64,000 nt of DNA from Aerococcus urinaeequi (GCF_001543205.1 NZ_CP014162.1:1674001-1738000); one strand, 5' to 3'. Counted from the first letter of the stretch, positions 16,765 to 30,770 are shown. Made by a program: numbers and translations. The notes: generated by a model not told the origin, from the sequence alone.

Positions 16765-18198
16765 ATGAAGGAAATAATTCATTTTTATCATACAAATGAC
16801 TGGCATTCTCACCTGGAGAACTGGCCAAAATTTTTACGTTATTATCAAACACAAGCGGATAAACATCGAAGTGAAGGCGAAGCCCATTTTCTTTTTGATA
16901 TAGGTGATGCAGTTGATCGCCAACATCCTTTAACAGAAGCTAGTCAGGGGCAAAATATGATAATCTTGATGAATGAAATTGGGGTAGATGTTGCGACAAT
17001 TGGCAACAACGAAGGGATTGGAAGTCAGCATGATATCCTAGACAACCTGTATGAACAGGCTGATTTTCCGGTTGTTTTAGGCAATATTTTCGATAAAGAA
17101 AGTGGCCTACCACCCAAATATACCCAAGACTACACCATGATTCAAACCAATCAGGGCAGTCGGTTTGCGGTATTTGGCATGACGGCCCCATTCGAAATTT
17201 CTTATAGCGTAGTTGGCTGGGCCCCGATTGATCCACTCTTGAGCATCGCACGTGTATTAAAGGACATCAAGGCAAATGAAACTTTTGATGGTATTCTGCT
17301 ACTGAGTCATCTCGGTTTACCAGCAGACCGCCAAATCGCTGAGCAATTTCCAGAAATCTTGGCTATTTTCGGTGCCCACACCCACCACGTTTTACCAAAA
17401 GGCGAGTGGGTCGGCCACACACTATTAACTGGTGGCGGTAAATACGGGCAATTTATGGGCCATCTAACCCTTGAAATTAATAAAGATGAAGGGCATTTAT
17501 ATACCCCTGGCAAAATGGCAACAGATGCGCAACAAGCTAACCCGATTATCGATTATGCACGCTATTTCAAATTGCACGAAGAATTGATCGCTTCTGACCG
17601 CATTTCTGCCTACGATGAAGACTATAACAAGGTAAATAGGTGGTTAGAAGAGGGCGAAAGCCAATTGAAAAACCAAATCGTTGGCCAATTACCTATCACT
17701 TTAACAGCGGATGAGAATCATTTTTCACTCTTACAATACGACACCTTATTGGCCATGAAAGCAGCCAGTGGTGCAGATATTGCTATGATTAATTCGGGCT
17801 TATTTCTACAAGGATTGCCTGCTGGGCCAGTATCCAAATATGATTTGCATAAGGCACTACCACATCCTATTCGCTTTATGGTGGTCGAGTGTACAGTTTC
17901 AGAATATTTGGATCAAATATACCCGCAAATTACAACGCTCAGACCGGATTTACAAGCTATGCCGATTAAAGGATCTGGATTCAGAGGGCGAATTTTTGGG
18001 CAATTAATGGTCTTAGACAATGTAAAATTAGACCAGCTTGCACCAGATCAACCTTTGAAAATCATTACAATTGACCACCTATTGTATTTGCCTTTTTTCA
18101 CGGAACTAATCAATAAAAAACATTATTTATGGGGACAACCCTTTATACGAGAACTCATTGCGGATAAGATTCAGCAAGCCAGTAGTCGCGATGAATAG
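16765..18198 (+). CDS. YunD-type metallophosphoesterase / 5'-nucleotidase
   Basis: This is a cytoplasmic two-domain nucleotidase-like phosphoesterase of 477 residues. The N-terminal calcineurin-like domain has the metal motifs HTNDWHS, DIGDAVDR, GNNEG (in place of GNHE, as I recall for YunD proteins), LSHLGLP and FGAHTHH. The C-terminal 5'-nucleotidase domain starts near residue 310 and includes MINSG. The substrate is probably a nucleotide or nucleotide sugar and is not known. ATG 16765 fits GGGGTG at 16754-16759 and a promoter region at about 16713-16740; the longer ORF would start upstream of the likely transcript. It heads the YunD-YutD-YutF cluster. Confidence 0.88.
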   Translation: MKEIIHFYHTNDWHSHLENWPKFLRYYQTQADKHRSEGEAHFLFDIGDAVDRQHPLTEASQGQNMIILMNEIGVDVATIGNNEGIGSQHDILDNLYEQADFPVVLGNIFDKESGLPPKYTQDYTMIQTNQGSRFAVFGMTAPFEISYSVVGWAPIDPLLSIARVLKDIKANETFDGILLLSHLGLPADRQIAEQFPEILAIFGAHTHHVLPKGEWVGHTLLTGGGKYGQFMGHLTLEINKDEGHLYTPGKMATDAQQANPIIDYARYFKLHEELIASDRISAYDEDYNKVNRWLEEGESQLKNQIVGQLPITLTADENHFSLLQYDTLLAMKAASGADIAMINSGLFLQGLPAGPVSKYDLHKALPHPIRFMVVECTVSEYLDQIYPQITTLRPDLQAMPIKGSGFRGRIFGQLMVLDNVKLDQLAPDQPLKIITIDHLLYLPFFTELINKKHYLWGQPFIRELIADKIQQASSRDE

Positions 18199-18240
18199 CT
18201 ATATGCATTCATAGGCGCATAAGGCGTAAGGAGGTATGAC

Positions 18241-18960
18241 ATGTTAAGTCGTAAGAAACAAGAAGAATTAAGAGAACAACGGGCGAGTTTAAATTATCCC
18301 GTTGCGCAAATTAAACGTACGAGTCAAGAGACCTTAGAAATTAACGGGCAATCATTTGTGCTTGTAGATAATTACCGGGATGCTTTAGATATTGAAGCGT
18401 TGGCTGACCGGTATATGGATATTTTAGATATTTATGACTTTGTCGTGGGAGACTGGTCTTATGAACAATTACGGTTGAAGGGCTTCTTTGCTGATGATGC
18501 AAAAATTGGCTCATTAGAGCAAAAAATCAAGCATTTACCTGATTACTTACTAGAATATGGGAGTTTTGGGGCCGCTTATTTTGTGCTATTGCATGAACGT
18601 ACTGGAGAAGAAATTCAAAAACGAAACGAAGCCTTTTGGACTCAACAAAAACACCAAAACCAAGAATCTTCAAGAAGTAAACAAAATAAAAACCAATCAC
18701 AAAGGTCAGCGAGTCGGAAATCTTACCAAGGGAACAAAGCAGACAACCGACATAAATCGTCTGGGCCAAACCAAAATAAAGAGAAACACAAACAGCGACG
18801 GTCAAACAAGAAGCTTGAAAGTACTAAAGGGCCATCTTTCTCAATCTCACAAAATAAAGAGTCGAATAAAAATACCCAAAAACAAAAACCTGTGAAGCGA
18901 AAAGTCGTCACTAAACGTCAACATTCTTTTAGTATCAAGGAAAAGGGGGATAAAGCATAG
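18241..18960 (+). CDS. YutD-family protein with a long basic tail
   Basis: The first 120 residues match the YutD (DUF1027) family: NYRDALDIEALADRYMDILDIYDFVVGDW and later YLLEYGSFGAAYFVLLHER. The function of the family is not established. The remaining 110 residues are low-complexity and strongly basic, dominated by K, Q, N and S, and probably disordered; family members often stop near 100-150 residues or carry shorter tails. RBS GGAGG precedes ATG 18241. The YutF gene starts at the base after the stop, so the two are coupled. Confidence 0.85.
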   Translation: MLSRKKQEELREQRASLNYPVAQIKRTSQETLEINGQSFVLVDNYRDALDIEALADRYMDILDIYDFVVGDWSYEQLRLKGFFADDAKIGSLEQKIKHLPDYLLEYGSFGAAYFVLLHERTGEEIQKRNEAFWTQQKHQNQESSRSKQNKNQSQRSASRKSYQGNKADNRHKSSGPNQNKEKHKQRRSNKKLESTKGPSFSISQNKESNKNTQKQKPVKRKVVTKRQHSFSIKEKGDKA

Positions 18961-19770
18961 ATGGATCTACAAGATAAGGTTTTCTTAATTGATTTAGATG
19001 GTACTATGTACCGCGGCGGTCAACCGATAGCGGGTGCGAAGGACTTTATTGAGCGCTTGATTGGAGATAATATCCCATTTATGTTTGTGACCAACAATGC
19101 CATGCGTAAACACCAGGCAGCAGCAGATAATTTAAATAAAATTACGGGCTTAAATGTTGAGGGTAAACATTTCTACACCTCAGTGGATACTTTGCGCTTT
19201 ATCCTTGCTGAAGATTTAACATCTGGCAAGCTGACAAAAGAAACAGGCAAAGCCTATGTCATCGGAATGGATTACTTAAAAGATGAAGTAGTGGACGCAG
19301 GATTTGAATTGACTCAAAACGTCGACCAGGACCCGTGCGATGTGGTGATCGTTGGCCTTGACCAAGAAGTGACGTATCCACAATTCATTGAAGCCTCGAT
19401 TGCAGTTCAAAGAGGGGCTGCTTTCTATCTCACCAACCCAGATGTACAATTCCCTTCAAGCCGAGGATTTGTGCCCGGTGCTGGTGCCATAGGTCAAGTA
19501 ATCACTGCCGCCACACGGGTTCACCCAATAGTTTGCGGAAAACCAAATGCCTTAATTATTGAAGGTGCCTTAGCCAAGATGGGCTATAGCAAAGACCAAG
19601 CCGTATTTTTAGGTGACAACTTAATGACAGATATATCAGCAGCAGAAAATGCTGGTATTGATTCGATATTTATTGAAACAGGGGTACATACAAGAGATCA
19701 TCTAGAAGAATTTGGCGTGATGCCAACATTGGTGGTGGAAAATTATGAAGCACTATTATCGACATGGTAG
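18961..19770 (+). CDS. HAD-IIA phosphatase (YutF/NagD type)
   Basis: This haloacid dehalogenase-superfamily phosphatase has 269 residues. Motif I is LIDLDGTMYRG, motif II is FVTNNAMR, and the late motif IV is FLGDNLMTDISAAENAGI. The type IIA cap lies between them. Substrates of YutF-like enzymes are probably small phosphometabolites; the specific one is unknown. The RBS AAGGGGG lies inside the YutD coding end, and ATG directly follows the YutD stop. Confidence 0.9.
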   Translation: MDLQDKVFLIDLDGTMYRGGQPIAGAKDFIERLIGDNIPFMFVTNNAMRKHQAAADNLNKITGLNVEGKHFYTSVDTLRFILAEDLTSGKLTKETGKAYVIGMDYLKDEVVDAGFELTQNVDQDPCDVVIVGLDQEVTYPQFIEASIAVQRGAAFYLTNPDVQFPSSRGFVPGAGAIGQVITAATRVHPIVCGKPNALIIEGALAKMGYSKDQAVFLGDNLMTDISAAENAGIDSIFIETGVHTRDHLEEFGVMPTLVVENYEALLSTW

Positions 19771-20419
19771 TCGACATTTAAATAAAATACGATTATGGAT
19801 AGAGATTCTTGCCTTATTGATATTTTTTATTACATTGGCTATCACAGTTACCATCGCCAATGTCCCCTTATTCATGGGGTCCCTGTGGTTTTCAAAATCT
19901 TTTGAAACCGTCGATTTATCCTTTTGGACAGTTGTTGACAACTACTTACAACTGCTAGCCTATCTGAATTTTCCTTGGATAGATACCTTATCTATGTCAG
20001 ACTTTCCAACCTCATCTTCAGCAGCCTTTCATTTTATGGAAGTGAAGCACTTATTTTATTTAAATTATGGTGTGATGGCGATTTCTGCCCTAATTGGCTT
20101 CTGTTCCTTACATAAATTGAAAGTTACCCACAATTTGTGGCGCCTATACTGGCCCTTCAAGAAACTGAGATGGCTTCCAATCATTGTAATCATCTTACTC
20201 GTTTTTAATTTCAACACTATTTTTATTGCATTTCATGAAATAGCCTTTAATAACGACGCCTGGTTATTTAACCCAGCCACAGATCCTATTATTCTCGTAC
20301 TCCATGAATCCTTCTTCTTATTATGCTTTGTTTCTGTCTTTTTGATCTTGCAACTCGCTATTGAATGGGTTTATCGTATCGGGAAAAAGGACTTCAACCG
20401 TCAAATCTTAGGTATATAA
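19745..20419 (+). CDS. DUF1461/TIGR01906-like integral membrane protein
   Basis: A 224-residue protein with about four hydrophobic helices (near 15-40, 95-115, 130-155 and 185-210) and an N-terminus rich in His and Arg. Members of this family commonly follow YutF in Lactobacillales. The function is unknown. It overlaps the YutF gene by 26 bases, with GGTGGTGG as the RBS. A strong shared terminator closes the operon. Confidence 0.78.
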   Translation: MKHYYRHGSRHLNKIRLWIEILALLIFFITLAITVTIANVPLFMGSLWFSKSFETVDLSFWTVVDNYLQLLAYLNFPWIDTLSMSDFPTSSSAAFHFMEVKHLFYLNYGVMAISALIGFCSLHKLKVTHNLWRLYWPFKKLRWLPIIVIILLVFNFNTIFIAFHEIAFNNDAWLFNPATDPIILVLHESFFLLCFVSVFLILQLAIEWVYRIGKKDFNRQILGI

Positions 20420-20468
20420 AAACCAACCCAAAAGAGGCTGTAACAAGCACTTTTGGGCTGGTTTTTTT
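20419..20468. terminator. Bidirectional terminator between convergent operons
   Basis: Long hairpin AACCAACCCAAAAG ... CTTTTGGGCTGGTT followed by seven T. The A run on the left side serves the opposing YumC gene. Confidence 0.9.
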
Positions 20469-20512
20469 GCTTTATTGATTTATGTATTTTAAAACTGCAA
20501 GTCATACCAACA

Positions 20513-21511
20513 TCAGTCTGTAAACATAGATGTCGAATGTAGTGGAGCAACCTGACGGTCGGGGAATAAGTAATGGGCCGCTTGATTAATGACATGTGGC
20601 GCTTCGCCAAAACCAGTTGCAATCAATTTGGCTTTATGCGGGTAATTAGCTATATCACCAACTGCATAGATACCGGGAATATTGGTTTGCATGTTATGGT
20701 CTACTTGGATAGATTCATTCTCAATTTCAAGACCCCAATTTCTAATTTCATCGATTGAGGATACAAAACCATAGGTCATAAAGATATGTTCAACAGGTAG
20801 TATCCGACTTTCTTGACTACGAGCCTTGGTAACTTCTAAGCCAGTCAAGAATCCGTCTTTACCAAGAAGTATTTTTGGTACATAGGGGGTAACGAATTCA
20901 ATATTGGCTGTTTGTTCAGCTAAGCTAACTGAATATTCATGGGCACGAAAACGGTCGCGACGATGAACCAAGTAGACTTTTTTAGCATGGTCAGCTAAAG
21001 CCAAACTGGCATCAAAGGCTGAGTCACCACCACCAAGGACCGCAACTTCTTTACCTGTGTATTTAATAAAGTCTGATACATGGTATGAAATATGCTGATC
21101 TTCATAGTCAGAAAGGCCAGCAATCGCTATTTTTCGAGGTTTAAAGGAACCATTGCCGGCAGCGATAATGACTGCACCCGCTGTATAGGTCGACTCGCTT
21201 GTTTGAATCGTAAAGTCTTGGTCATTTTTTTGAATATTTAGAACTTTTTCGTTTAGATGAATATCTGTAGTAGTAGAAAACCGGTGCAATTGTGCTTGTA
21301 AGACTTGGCTTAATTCGTGACCGGTTATTTTTGGGTATGCTGGAATATCGAATATATTTTTTTCAGGATATAAGGCTTTTGGTTGACCACCGATTTCAGG
21401 TAATGAGTCTACTAAGCGGACACTTAGGTTGCGCATACCTGCGTAAAAGGCGGTAAATAAACCTACTGGACCGGCCCCTACAATCAGGAGGTCCGTTCTG
21501 TTATTTGTCAT
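20513..21511 (-). CDS. Ferredoxin/flavodoxin-NADP+ reductase, YumC type
   Basis: This FAD enzyme of the thioredoxin-reductase-like family moves electrons between NADPH and a small carrier. The 332 residues show the FAD loop VGAGPVGLFTAFYAG, the NADPH loop VLGGGDSAFDAS, and the C-terminal IYAVGDIA. The redox CxxC of true thioredoxin reductase is absent, which separates it from TrxB. It faces the YutF operon and shares its terminator. Confidence 0.9.
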   Translation of the reverse strand: MTNNRTDLLIVGAGPVGLFTAFYAGMRNLSVRLVDSLPEIGGQPKALYPEKNIFDIPAYPKITGHELSQVLQAQLHRFSTTTDIHLNEKVLNIQKNDQDFTIQTSESTYTAGAVIIAAGNGSFKPRKIAIAGLSDYEDQHISYHVSDFIKYTGKEVAVLGGGDSAFDASLALADHAKKVYLVHRRDRFRAHEYSVSLAEQTANIEFVTPYVPKILLGKDGFLTGLEVTKARSQESRILPVEHIFMTYGFVSSIDEIRNWGLEIENESIQVDHNMQTNIPGIYAVGDIANYPHKAKLIATGFGEAPHVINQAAHYLFPDRQVAPLHSTSMFTD

Positions 21512-21550
21512 TGTGATCTCTTTCTAATTGGGTTTTACTGTGTTGGTTGA

Positions 21551-22060
21551 TTATAATGGGAGATTAAATAGGATGTAGATAAAACGAACACCTAGCGTAA
21601 CAAGTACACCAGTGGTCATACCACCAATAACCTCTGAAGGTTTGTGACCTAAATAATCATTAATGACCATGCGATCCTCATCAAGTGTGTTTAATTTAGC
21701 TAATAGATCTGTATCGTCAGTTTCTCTAGCCTTTTCTTTTAGAATCTTCATAAGGGTATAGATTAAAACCCCTTGCTCCCCATCCTGGCGACGAACACCC
21801 ATGGCATCAAACATGACGATCATACCAAAACAAACGGCAATCGCAACGATTGGTGAGAAGAAACCATACTGAAGAATCAAAGCAGTGATTAGCGAAGTAA
21901 CGGCAGCCGAGTGGGAACTAGGCATACCACCTGTAGCATGAATGATTGAGAGGTTAGCGTTTGGTTTCTTAAAGAAAACAGCAATAGGATATTTAACCAA
22001 TTGTGCAATCATGATTGCTGCGAAGGTAACGACTAAAGGAAAATTAGTTGTTGTATTCAT
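21551..22060 (-). CDS. Divergent PAP2-family membrane protein (YuiD/DUF212)
   Basis: A 169-residue membrane protein with the family signature HATGGMPSSHSAAVTSL and later FDAMGVRRQDGEQ and DYLGHKPSEVIGG, typical of divergent type-2 phosphatidic acid phosphatase-like proteins. The substrate is unknown; a lipid phosphate is plausible. The start at 22060 has a perfect AAGGAGG; an upstream in-frame ATG adds 17 residues and lies before this RBS. It lies 39 bases upstream of the YumC gene on the same strand, so they may be cotranscribed. Confidence 0.88.
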   Translation of the reverse strand: MNTTTNFPLVVTFAAIMIAQLVKYPIAVFFKKPNANLSIIHATGGMPSSHSAAVTSLITALILQYGFFSPIVAIAVCFGMIVMFDAMGVRRQDGEQGVLIYTLMKILKEKARETDDTDLLAKLNTLDEDRMVINDYLGHKPSEVIGGMTTGVLVTLGVRFIYILFNLPL

Positions 22061-22250
22061 GTTTTCCTCCTTGAATTTATTTAATTCAATAATAGCATGA
22101 AAAAGATTCATTCGGAAAATGTTTCGCTGTAAAAATAGAAAATATGAAAAACTTTATCAACTTGGCGGAATAAAATTATTCAGTCATTAAATGGAGAATT
22201 TTCGCTCAGTATTTGTTACAATAAGTTTAGAAAAGAATAGGAGGCAGAAA

Positions 22251-22838
22251 ATGACTTACCCACAATTAGATATTAAAGATACGCAATTGAAAGCTACGAT
22301 TGAAACAAATAAAGGTGCTTTCCAAGTTGCACTATTTCCAGAATTAGCACCAAAAACAGTAGAAAACTTTGTAACCCTAAGTAAACAAGGTTACTACGAC
22401 GGTGTTATTTTCCACCGTGTAATTCCTAACTTTATGATCCAAGGGGGCGACCCATCTGGGACTGGTATGGGTGGGACATCAATTTATGGTGAAAAATTTG
22501 AAGATGAATTCAATCTTGAATTGTTCAACATTAACGGTGCCTTATCAATGGCGAACGCAGGACCTAATACGAATGGTTCACAATTCTTCGTTGTAACAGC
22601 TAAAGAAGTACCTGCACAAATGTTAGGACAACTAAAAGCTGGTGGTTGGCCAGAAGAGATCATCGAAGCTTACAGCGAAAACGGCGGAACACCATGGTTA
22701 GATCAAAAACATACTGTATTTGGTCAAGTGGTTTCCGGAATGGACGTTGTCTACAATATTGAAGACCAACCTCGTAATGCATCAGACAAACCTTTAGAAG
22801 AAGTTGTCATTACTAGTGTTACTTTTGAAAACGAATAA
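22251..22838 (+). CDS. Cyclophilin-type peptidyl-prolyl isomerase
   Basis: This cytoplasmic cyclophilin catalyses proline cis-trans isomerisation during protein folding. Its 195 residues show the active-site segment [37 protein letters not shown] and HTVFGQV. No signal peptide is present. ATG 22251 has GGAGG at 22239-22243; the longer upstream reading frame starts before the likely -10 (TACAAT, 22217-22222). The S1-domain gene follows after 27 bases. Confidence 0.94.
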   Translation: MTYPQLDIKDTQLKATIETNKGAFQVALFPELAPKTVENFVTLSKQGYYDGVIFHRVIPNFMIQGGDPSGTGMGGTSIYGEKFEDEFNLELFNINGALSMANAGPNTNGSQFFVVTAKEVPAQMLGQLKAGGWPEEIIEAYSENGGTPWLDQKHTVFGQVVSGMDVVYNIEDQPRNASDKPLEEVVITSVTFENE

Positions 22839-22865
22839 GCTACACACTAGAAAGGATCCAACTTC

Positions 22866-23252
22866 ATGACAACTAAAGAATTTCCATACCACATTGGTGA
22901 TGTAGTTGAAGGTGAAGTGACAGGTTTACAACCATATGGTGTCTTTGTTCAATTAGACGAAGACCATCAAGGATTAATCCACATATCCGAAATTAATCAC
23001 GGTTATGTGAGCAACGTGGAGGATAAATTTACCATCGAACAAAAACTGACGGTAAAGATTATCGATATCGATGAGTTTACCAGCAAAATGAGTTTGTCAA
23101 TTCGAGCATTAAAGAAACTTGCAACCTCTAATAAACCTGCTAAGAATGCTTGGCCTAAAAAACGTCCTGCACCAAAAATTGGCTTTGTTTCTATAGAAGA
23201 ACAATTGCCAGGGTGGGTTGAGGAAGCACTACAAAAGATGGCTACAAAATAA
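22866..23252 (+). CDS. S1-domain RNA-binding protein (YugI/CvfD-like)
   Basis: A 128-residue protein with one N-terminal S1 domain (about 8-80: GDVVEGEVTGLQPYGVFVQL, GLIHISEI) and a basic C-terminal tail. Relatives such as general stress protein 13 and CvfD act as global post-transcriptional regulators in Firmicutes, and the yugI gene sits near pgi in Bacillus, as here. The RNA targets cannot be seen from sequence. Confidence 0.88.
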   Translation: MTTKEFPYHIGDVVEGEVTGLQPYGVFVQLDEDHQGLIHISEINHGYVSNVEDKFTIEQKLTVKIIDIDEFTSKMSLSIRALKKLATSNKPAKNAWPKKRPAPKIGFVSIEEQLPGWVEEALQKMATK

Positions 23253-23277
23253 TATTTTATAAATGAGGAGTATTAAA

Positions 23278-24624
23278 ATGGGACATATCAAATTTGATTA
23301 TAGTAATACTGACCAATTTATTGCAGAACACGAATTAACACAAATGCAACCGTTAGTTACAGCAGCCGATACAATCTTACGTGAAGGTACTGGTGCAGGT
23401 AGCGATTATATTGGTTGGGTTGATTTACCAAAAGCATATGATAAAGAAGAGTATGCACGTATTAAAAAAGCTGCAGCTAAGATTCAATCTGACTCAGATG
23501 TATTAGTTGTATTAGGTATCGGTGGTTCTTACTTAGGTGCTAAATCAGCAATCGACTTTTTATCTCATTCATTTTCAAACTTACAATCTAAAGAAGAACG
23601 TAAAACACCACAAGTCTTCTTTGCAGGTAATAGCTTAAGTTCAACTTACATTGCTGAATTAATCGAAACAATTGGGGATCGAGACTTCTCTGTAAACGTT
23701 ATTTCTAAATCAGGTACGACTACCGAAACGGCTGTAGCATTCCGTATTTTCAAAAAATTACTAGAAGAAAAATATGGTGAAGCAGCTAAAGAGCGTATTT
23801 ATGCAACAACGGATAAAGCAAATGGTGCATTAAAATCTGAAGCTGATGCTGAAGGATACGAGTCATTCGTTATTCCTGATGCAGTTGGTGGACGTTTCAC
23901 TGTATTAACACCAGTTGGTTTATTACCAATTGCTGTTTCAGGTGCAGATATCGATGCCTTAATGCAAGGTGCTGCTGACGCGATGGAAGCATACAGTGAT
24001 GCTGATTTAAGTAAAAATGAAGCTTATCAATATGCTGCATTACGTAATGTCTTATACCGTAAAGGTAAAGTAACTGAGCTATTAATCAACTATGAACCAA
24101 AATTACAATACTTCTCAGAATGGTGGAAACAACTATTCGGAGAATCAGAAGGTAAAGATGGTAAAGGGATTTACCCATCAAGCGCCAACTTCACAACTGA
24201 CTTACACTCTCTAGGTCAATACATCCAAGAAGGGCAACGTAACTTATTCGAAACAGTTGTTAAAGTAGAAAAACCAAGTAAATCAATTGCAATTCCCGCA
24301 TTTGATGAAGACTTAGATGGTTTAGGCTACTTAGAAGGTAAGGATGTAGACTTTGTAAATACTAAAGCTTTCCAAGGTACTGTATTAGCCCATACTGATG
24401 GTGACGTACCTAACTTCGTGTTAACCATTCCAAAAATGGATGCTTACTCTTTAGGTTACATGATTTACTTCTTTGAAATTGCAGTAGCAATTTCTGGTTA
24501 CTTAAATGGGGTAAATCCATTCAACCAACCAGGGGTAGAAGCATACAAGAAAAATATGTTTGCTTTATTAGGAAAGCCAGGATTCGAAGATTTAGCAGCA
24601 GAATTGAACGAACGGTTGAAATAA
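23278..24624 (+). CDS. pgi: Glucose-6-phosphate isomerase
   Basis: Pgi interconverts glucose-6-phosphate and fructose-6-phosphate in glycolysis, here also draining the ScrB product. Its 448 residues include [49 protein letters not shown] and the C-terminal catalytic Lys region [20 protein letters not shown] 23278 follows GAGGAG at 23265-23270; an in-frame ATG at 23263 overlaps that RBS and is rejected. Codons are the strongly biased set seen in highly expressed genes. A terminator follows. Confidence 0.97.
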   Translation: MGHIKFDYSNTDQFIAEHELTQMQPLVTAADTILREGTGAGSDYIGWVDLPKAYDKEEYARIKKAAAKIQSDSDVLVVLGIGGSYLGAKSAIDFLSHSFSNLQSKEERKTPQVFFAGNSLSSTYIAELIETIGDRDFSVNVISKSGTTTETAVAFRIFKKLLEEKYGEAAKERIYATTDKANGALKSEADAEGYESFVIPDAVGGRFTVLTPVGLLPIAVSGADIDALMQGAADAMEAYSDADLSKNEAYQYAALRNVLYRKGKVTELLINYEPKLQYFSEWWKQLFGESEGKDGKGIYPSSANFTTDLHSLGQYIQEGQRNLFETVVKVEKPSKSIAIPAFDEDLDGLGYLEGKDVDFVNTKAFQGTVLAHTDGDVPNFVLTIPKMDAYSLGYMIYFFEIAVAISGYLNGVNPFNQPGVEAYKKNMFALLGKPGFEDLAAELNERLK

Positions 24625-24647
24625 GTGGTTTAAAATCACGATCAAAG

Positions 24648-24679
24648 AAATGTCGAACAGAGATGTTCGGCATTTTTTT
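24648..24679 (+). terminator. Terminator after pgi
   Basis: Hairpin AATGTCGAACA, loop GAGA, TGTTCGGCATT, then a T run. Confidence 0.9.
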
Positions 24680-24710
24680 GTATTTTTGATAAAAAAAGAC
24701 AAAAAAACTA

Positions 24711-24739
24711 TTGACGAAAAACTGCTTTGTTGATATTAT
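24711..24739 (+). promoter_or_regulatory. rRNA operon promoter P1
   Basis: -35 TTGACG, 17-base spacer, -10 TATTAT. First of five tandem promoters upstream of 16S. Confidence 0.75.
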
Positions 24740-24791
24740 AAATCTTGTCGATTCGGAGCAAAACCAATCGAAAAAACAGTAAAAAAATGAT

Positions 24792-24821
24792 TGACAAGTT
24801 CTGATAGGACATGCTATTATT
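24792..24821 (+). promoter_or_regulatory. rRNA operon promoter P2
   Basis: -35 TTGACA, 18-base spacer, -10 TATTAT. Confidence 0.75.
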
Positions 24822-24870
24822 ATGAAGTTGTTTGTTTTGGTTTCAAAAAAACAAACTACGAAAAAAACTG

Positions 24871-24900
24871 TTGACAATCATCTTGTTGAAATGGTAAGAT
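24871..24900 (+). promoter_or_regulatory. rRNA operon promoter P3
   Basis: -35 TTGACA, 18-base spacer, -10 TAAGAT. Confidence 0.75.
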
Positions 24901-24961
24901 AATTGAGCTTTATAGTTTACGGTCCACGCGAAAATGGTTTAAAAAATAAATCAAAAAAGTG

Positions 24962-24991
24962 TTGACAAGAAAACATGAAATAGGGTAAGAT
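24962..24991 (+). promoter_or_regulatory. rRNA operon promoter P4
   Basis: -35 TTGACA, 18-base spacer, -10 TAAGAT. Confidence 0.75.
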
Positions 24992-25051
24992 GATCAAGTC
25001 GCTTCAGTAATTAAGTGGTCAAAAAAGTTTTAAAAACTTTAAAACTTTTTG

Positions 25052-25081
25052 TTGACAAAGCTTGAATGAAGATGATATGAT
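25052..25081 (+). promoter_or_regulatory. rRNA operon promoter P5
   Basis: -35 TTGACA, 18-base spacer, -10 TATGAT. The leader that follows (25090-25240) contains an antitermination-like segment, CTTTGAAAACTGAACAAAG, a near copy of which lies in the 16S-23S spacer at about 26880. Confidence 0.8.
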
Positions 25082-25243
25082 ATACGAGTTGCTACAAGGC
25101 AACGAGATAGACCTTTGAAAACTGAACAAAGAAGACAAACCAAAAATTGTGTATGGAATCATTTGATTCCAACAATTAAAAGTAGTGAGAACTACTATAA
25201 ATAAGTCAGCAAACTTTAATGAGCAATCAAGCTCATGAAAATC

Positions 25244-29930
<4,687 letters not shown>

Positions 29931-30019
29931 AATGGATATAAGATTGTATGATGGAATGGTAGACGACTTACAGATTCAGTTTTGAGCGAACAAAATGCTC
30001 ATAAACACATTAAATATTG

Positions 30020-30134
30020 TGTGGTGACGATGGCAAGAAGGTCACACCTGTTCCCATCTCGAACACAGAAGTTAAGCTTCTTAGCGCCGAATGTAGTTGG
30101 GGGTTTCCCCCTGTGAGACTAGGACGTCGCCATG
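30020..30134 (+). rRNA. 5S ribosomal RNA
   Basis: About 115 bases, starting TGTGGTGACGATGGC and ending ACGTCGCCATGC, which pair as helix I. The conserved CATCTCGAACACAGAAGTTAAG is present. It is followed 7 bases later by the tRNA array. Confidence 0.95.
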
Positions 30135-30141
30135 CAAAACC

Positions 30142-30217
30142 GGAGAATTAGCTCAGCTGGGAGAGCGTCTGCCTTACAAGCAGGATGTCGGGGGTTCGAG
30201 CCCCTCATTCTCCACCA
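30142..30217 (+). tRNA. tRNA-Val (anticodon TAC)
   Basis: Cloverleaf with loop CTTACAA. The 3' CCA is present in the DNA, the only case in this array; without it the gene ends at 30214. Confidence 0.95.
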
Positions 30218-30218
30218 T

Positions 30219-30291
30219 GACTCGTTAGCTCAGTCGGTAGAGCAACTGACTTTTAATCAGTGGGTCGTAGGTTCGAATCCTACACGGGTCA
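30219..30291 (+). tRNA. tRNA-Lys (anticodon TTT)
   Basis: Anticodon loop CTTTTAA, 73 bases, A73, no encoded CCA. Confidence 0.95.
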
Positions 30292-30295
30292 TTAT

Positions 30296-30377
30296 GCGGG
30301 TGTGGCGGAATTGGCAGACGCACCAGATTTAGGATCTGGCGCCGCAAGGCGTGGGGGTTCAAGTCCCTTCACCCGCA
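30296..30377 (+). tRNA. tRNA-Leu (anticodon TAG)
   Basis: Type II tRNA with a long variable arm; anticodon loop TTTAGGA. Confidence 0.95.
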
Positions 30378-30387
30378 TTATATATAA

Positions 30388-30460
30388 GCCGGCTTAGCTC
30401 AGTTGGTAGAGCATCTGATTTGTAATCAGAGGGTCGAGGGTTCAAGTCCTTTAGCCGGCA
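30388..30460 (+). tRNA. tRNA-Thr (anticodon TGT)
   Basis: Anticodon loop TTTGTAA, 73 bases, acceptor GCCGGCT paired with AGCCGGC. Confidence 0.95.
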
Positions 30461-30484
30461 TTGATATCTTTGATATTCAAATAC

Positions 30485-30556
30485 GCGGAAATAGCTCAGT
30501 GGTAGAGCACCACCTTGCCAAGGTGGGGGTCGCGGGTTCGAACCCCGTTTTCCGCT
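30485..30556 (+). tRNA. tRNA-Gly (anticodon GCC)
   Basis: Anticodon loop TTGCCAA, 72 bases, U73 as usual for glycine. Confidence 0.95.
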
Positions 30557-30597
30557 TTGTCCGAAAGGACATCCATATAAATACATTTTATAATATG

Positions 30598-30681
30598 CCG
30601 GGGTGGCGGAATTGGCAGACGCACAGGACTTAAAATCCTGCGAGGGTTAACCTCGTACCGGTTCGACCCCGGTCCTCGGCA
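30598..30681 (+). tRNA. tRNA-Leu (anticodon TAA)
   Basis: Type II tRNA with a long variable arm; anticodon loop CTTAAAA. Confidence 0.95.
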
Positions 30682-30691
30682 TTTTATATAA

Positions 30692-30765
30692 GCACCCATG
30701 GCTCAACTGAATAGAGTACTTGACTACGAATCAAGCGGTTGCAGGTTCGAATCCTGCTGGGTGCA
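30692..30765 (+). tRNA. tRNA-Arg (anticodon ACG)
   Basis: Anticodon loop CTACGAA; A34 would be edited to inosine by TadA to read CGN codons. Confidence 0.94.
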
Positions 30766-30770
30766 TGACC

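Noticed and set aside
18527-18911. Overlapping frames on both strands in the YutD tail
   Set aside because: The A-rich low-complexity tail naturally keeps other frames open; translations are K/N-rich or F/C-rich without motifs.
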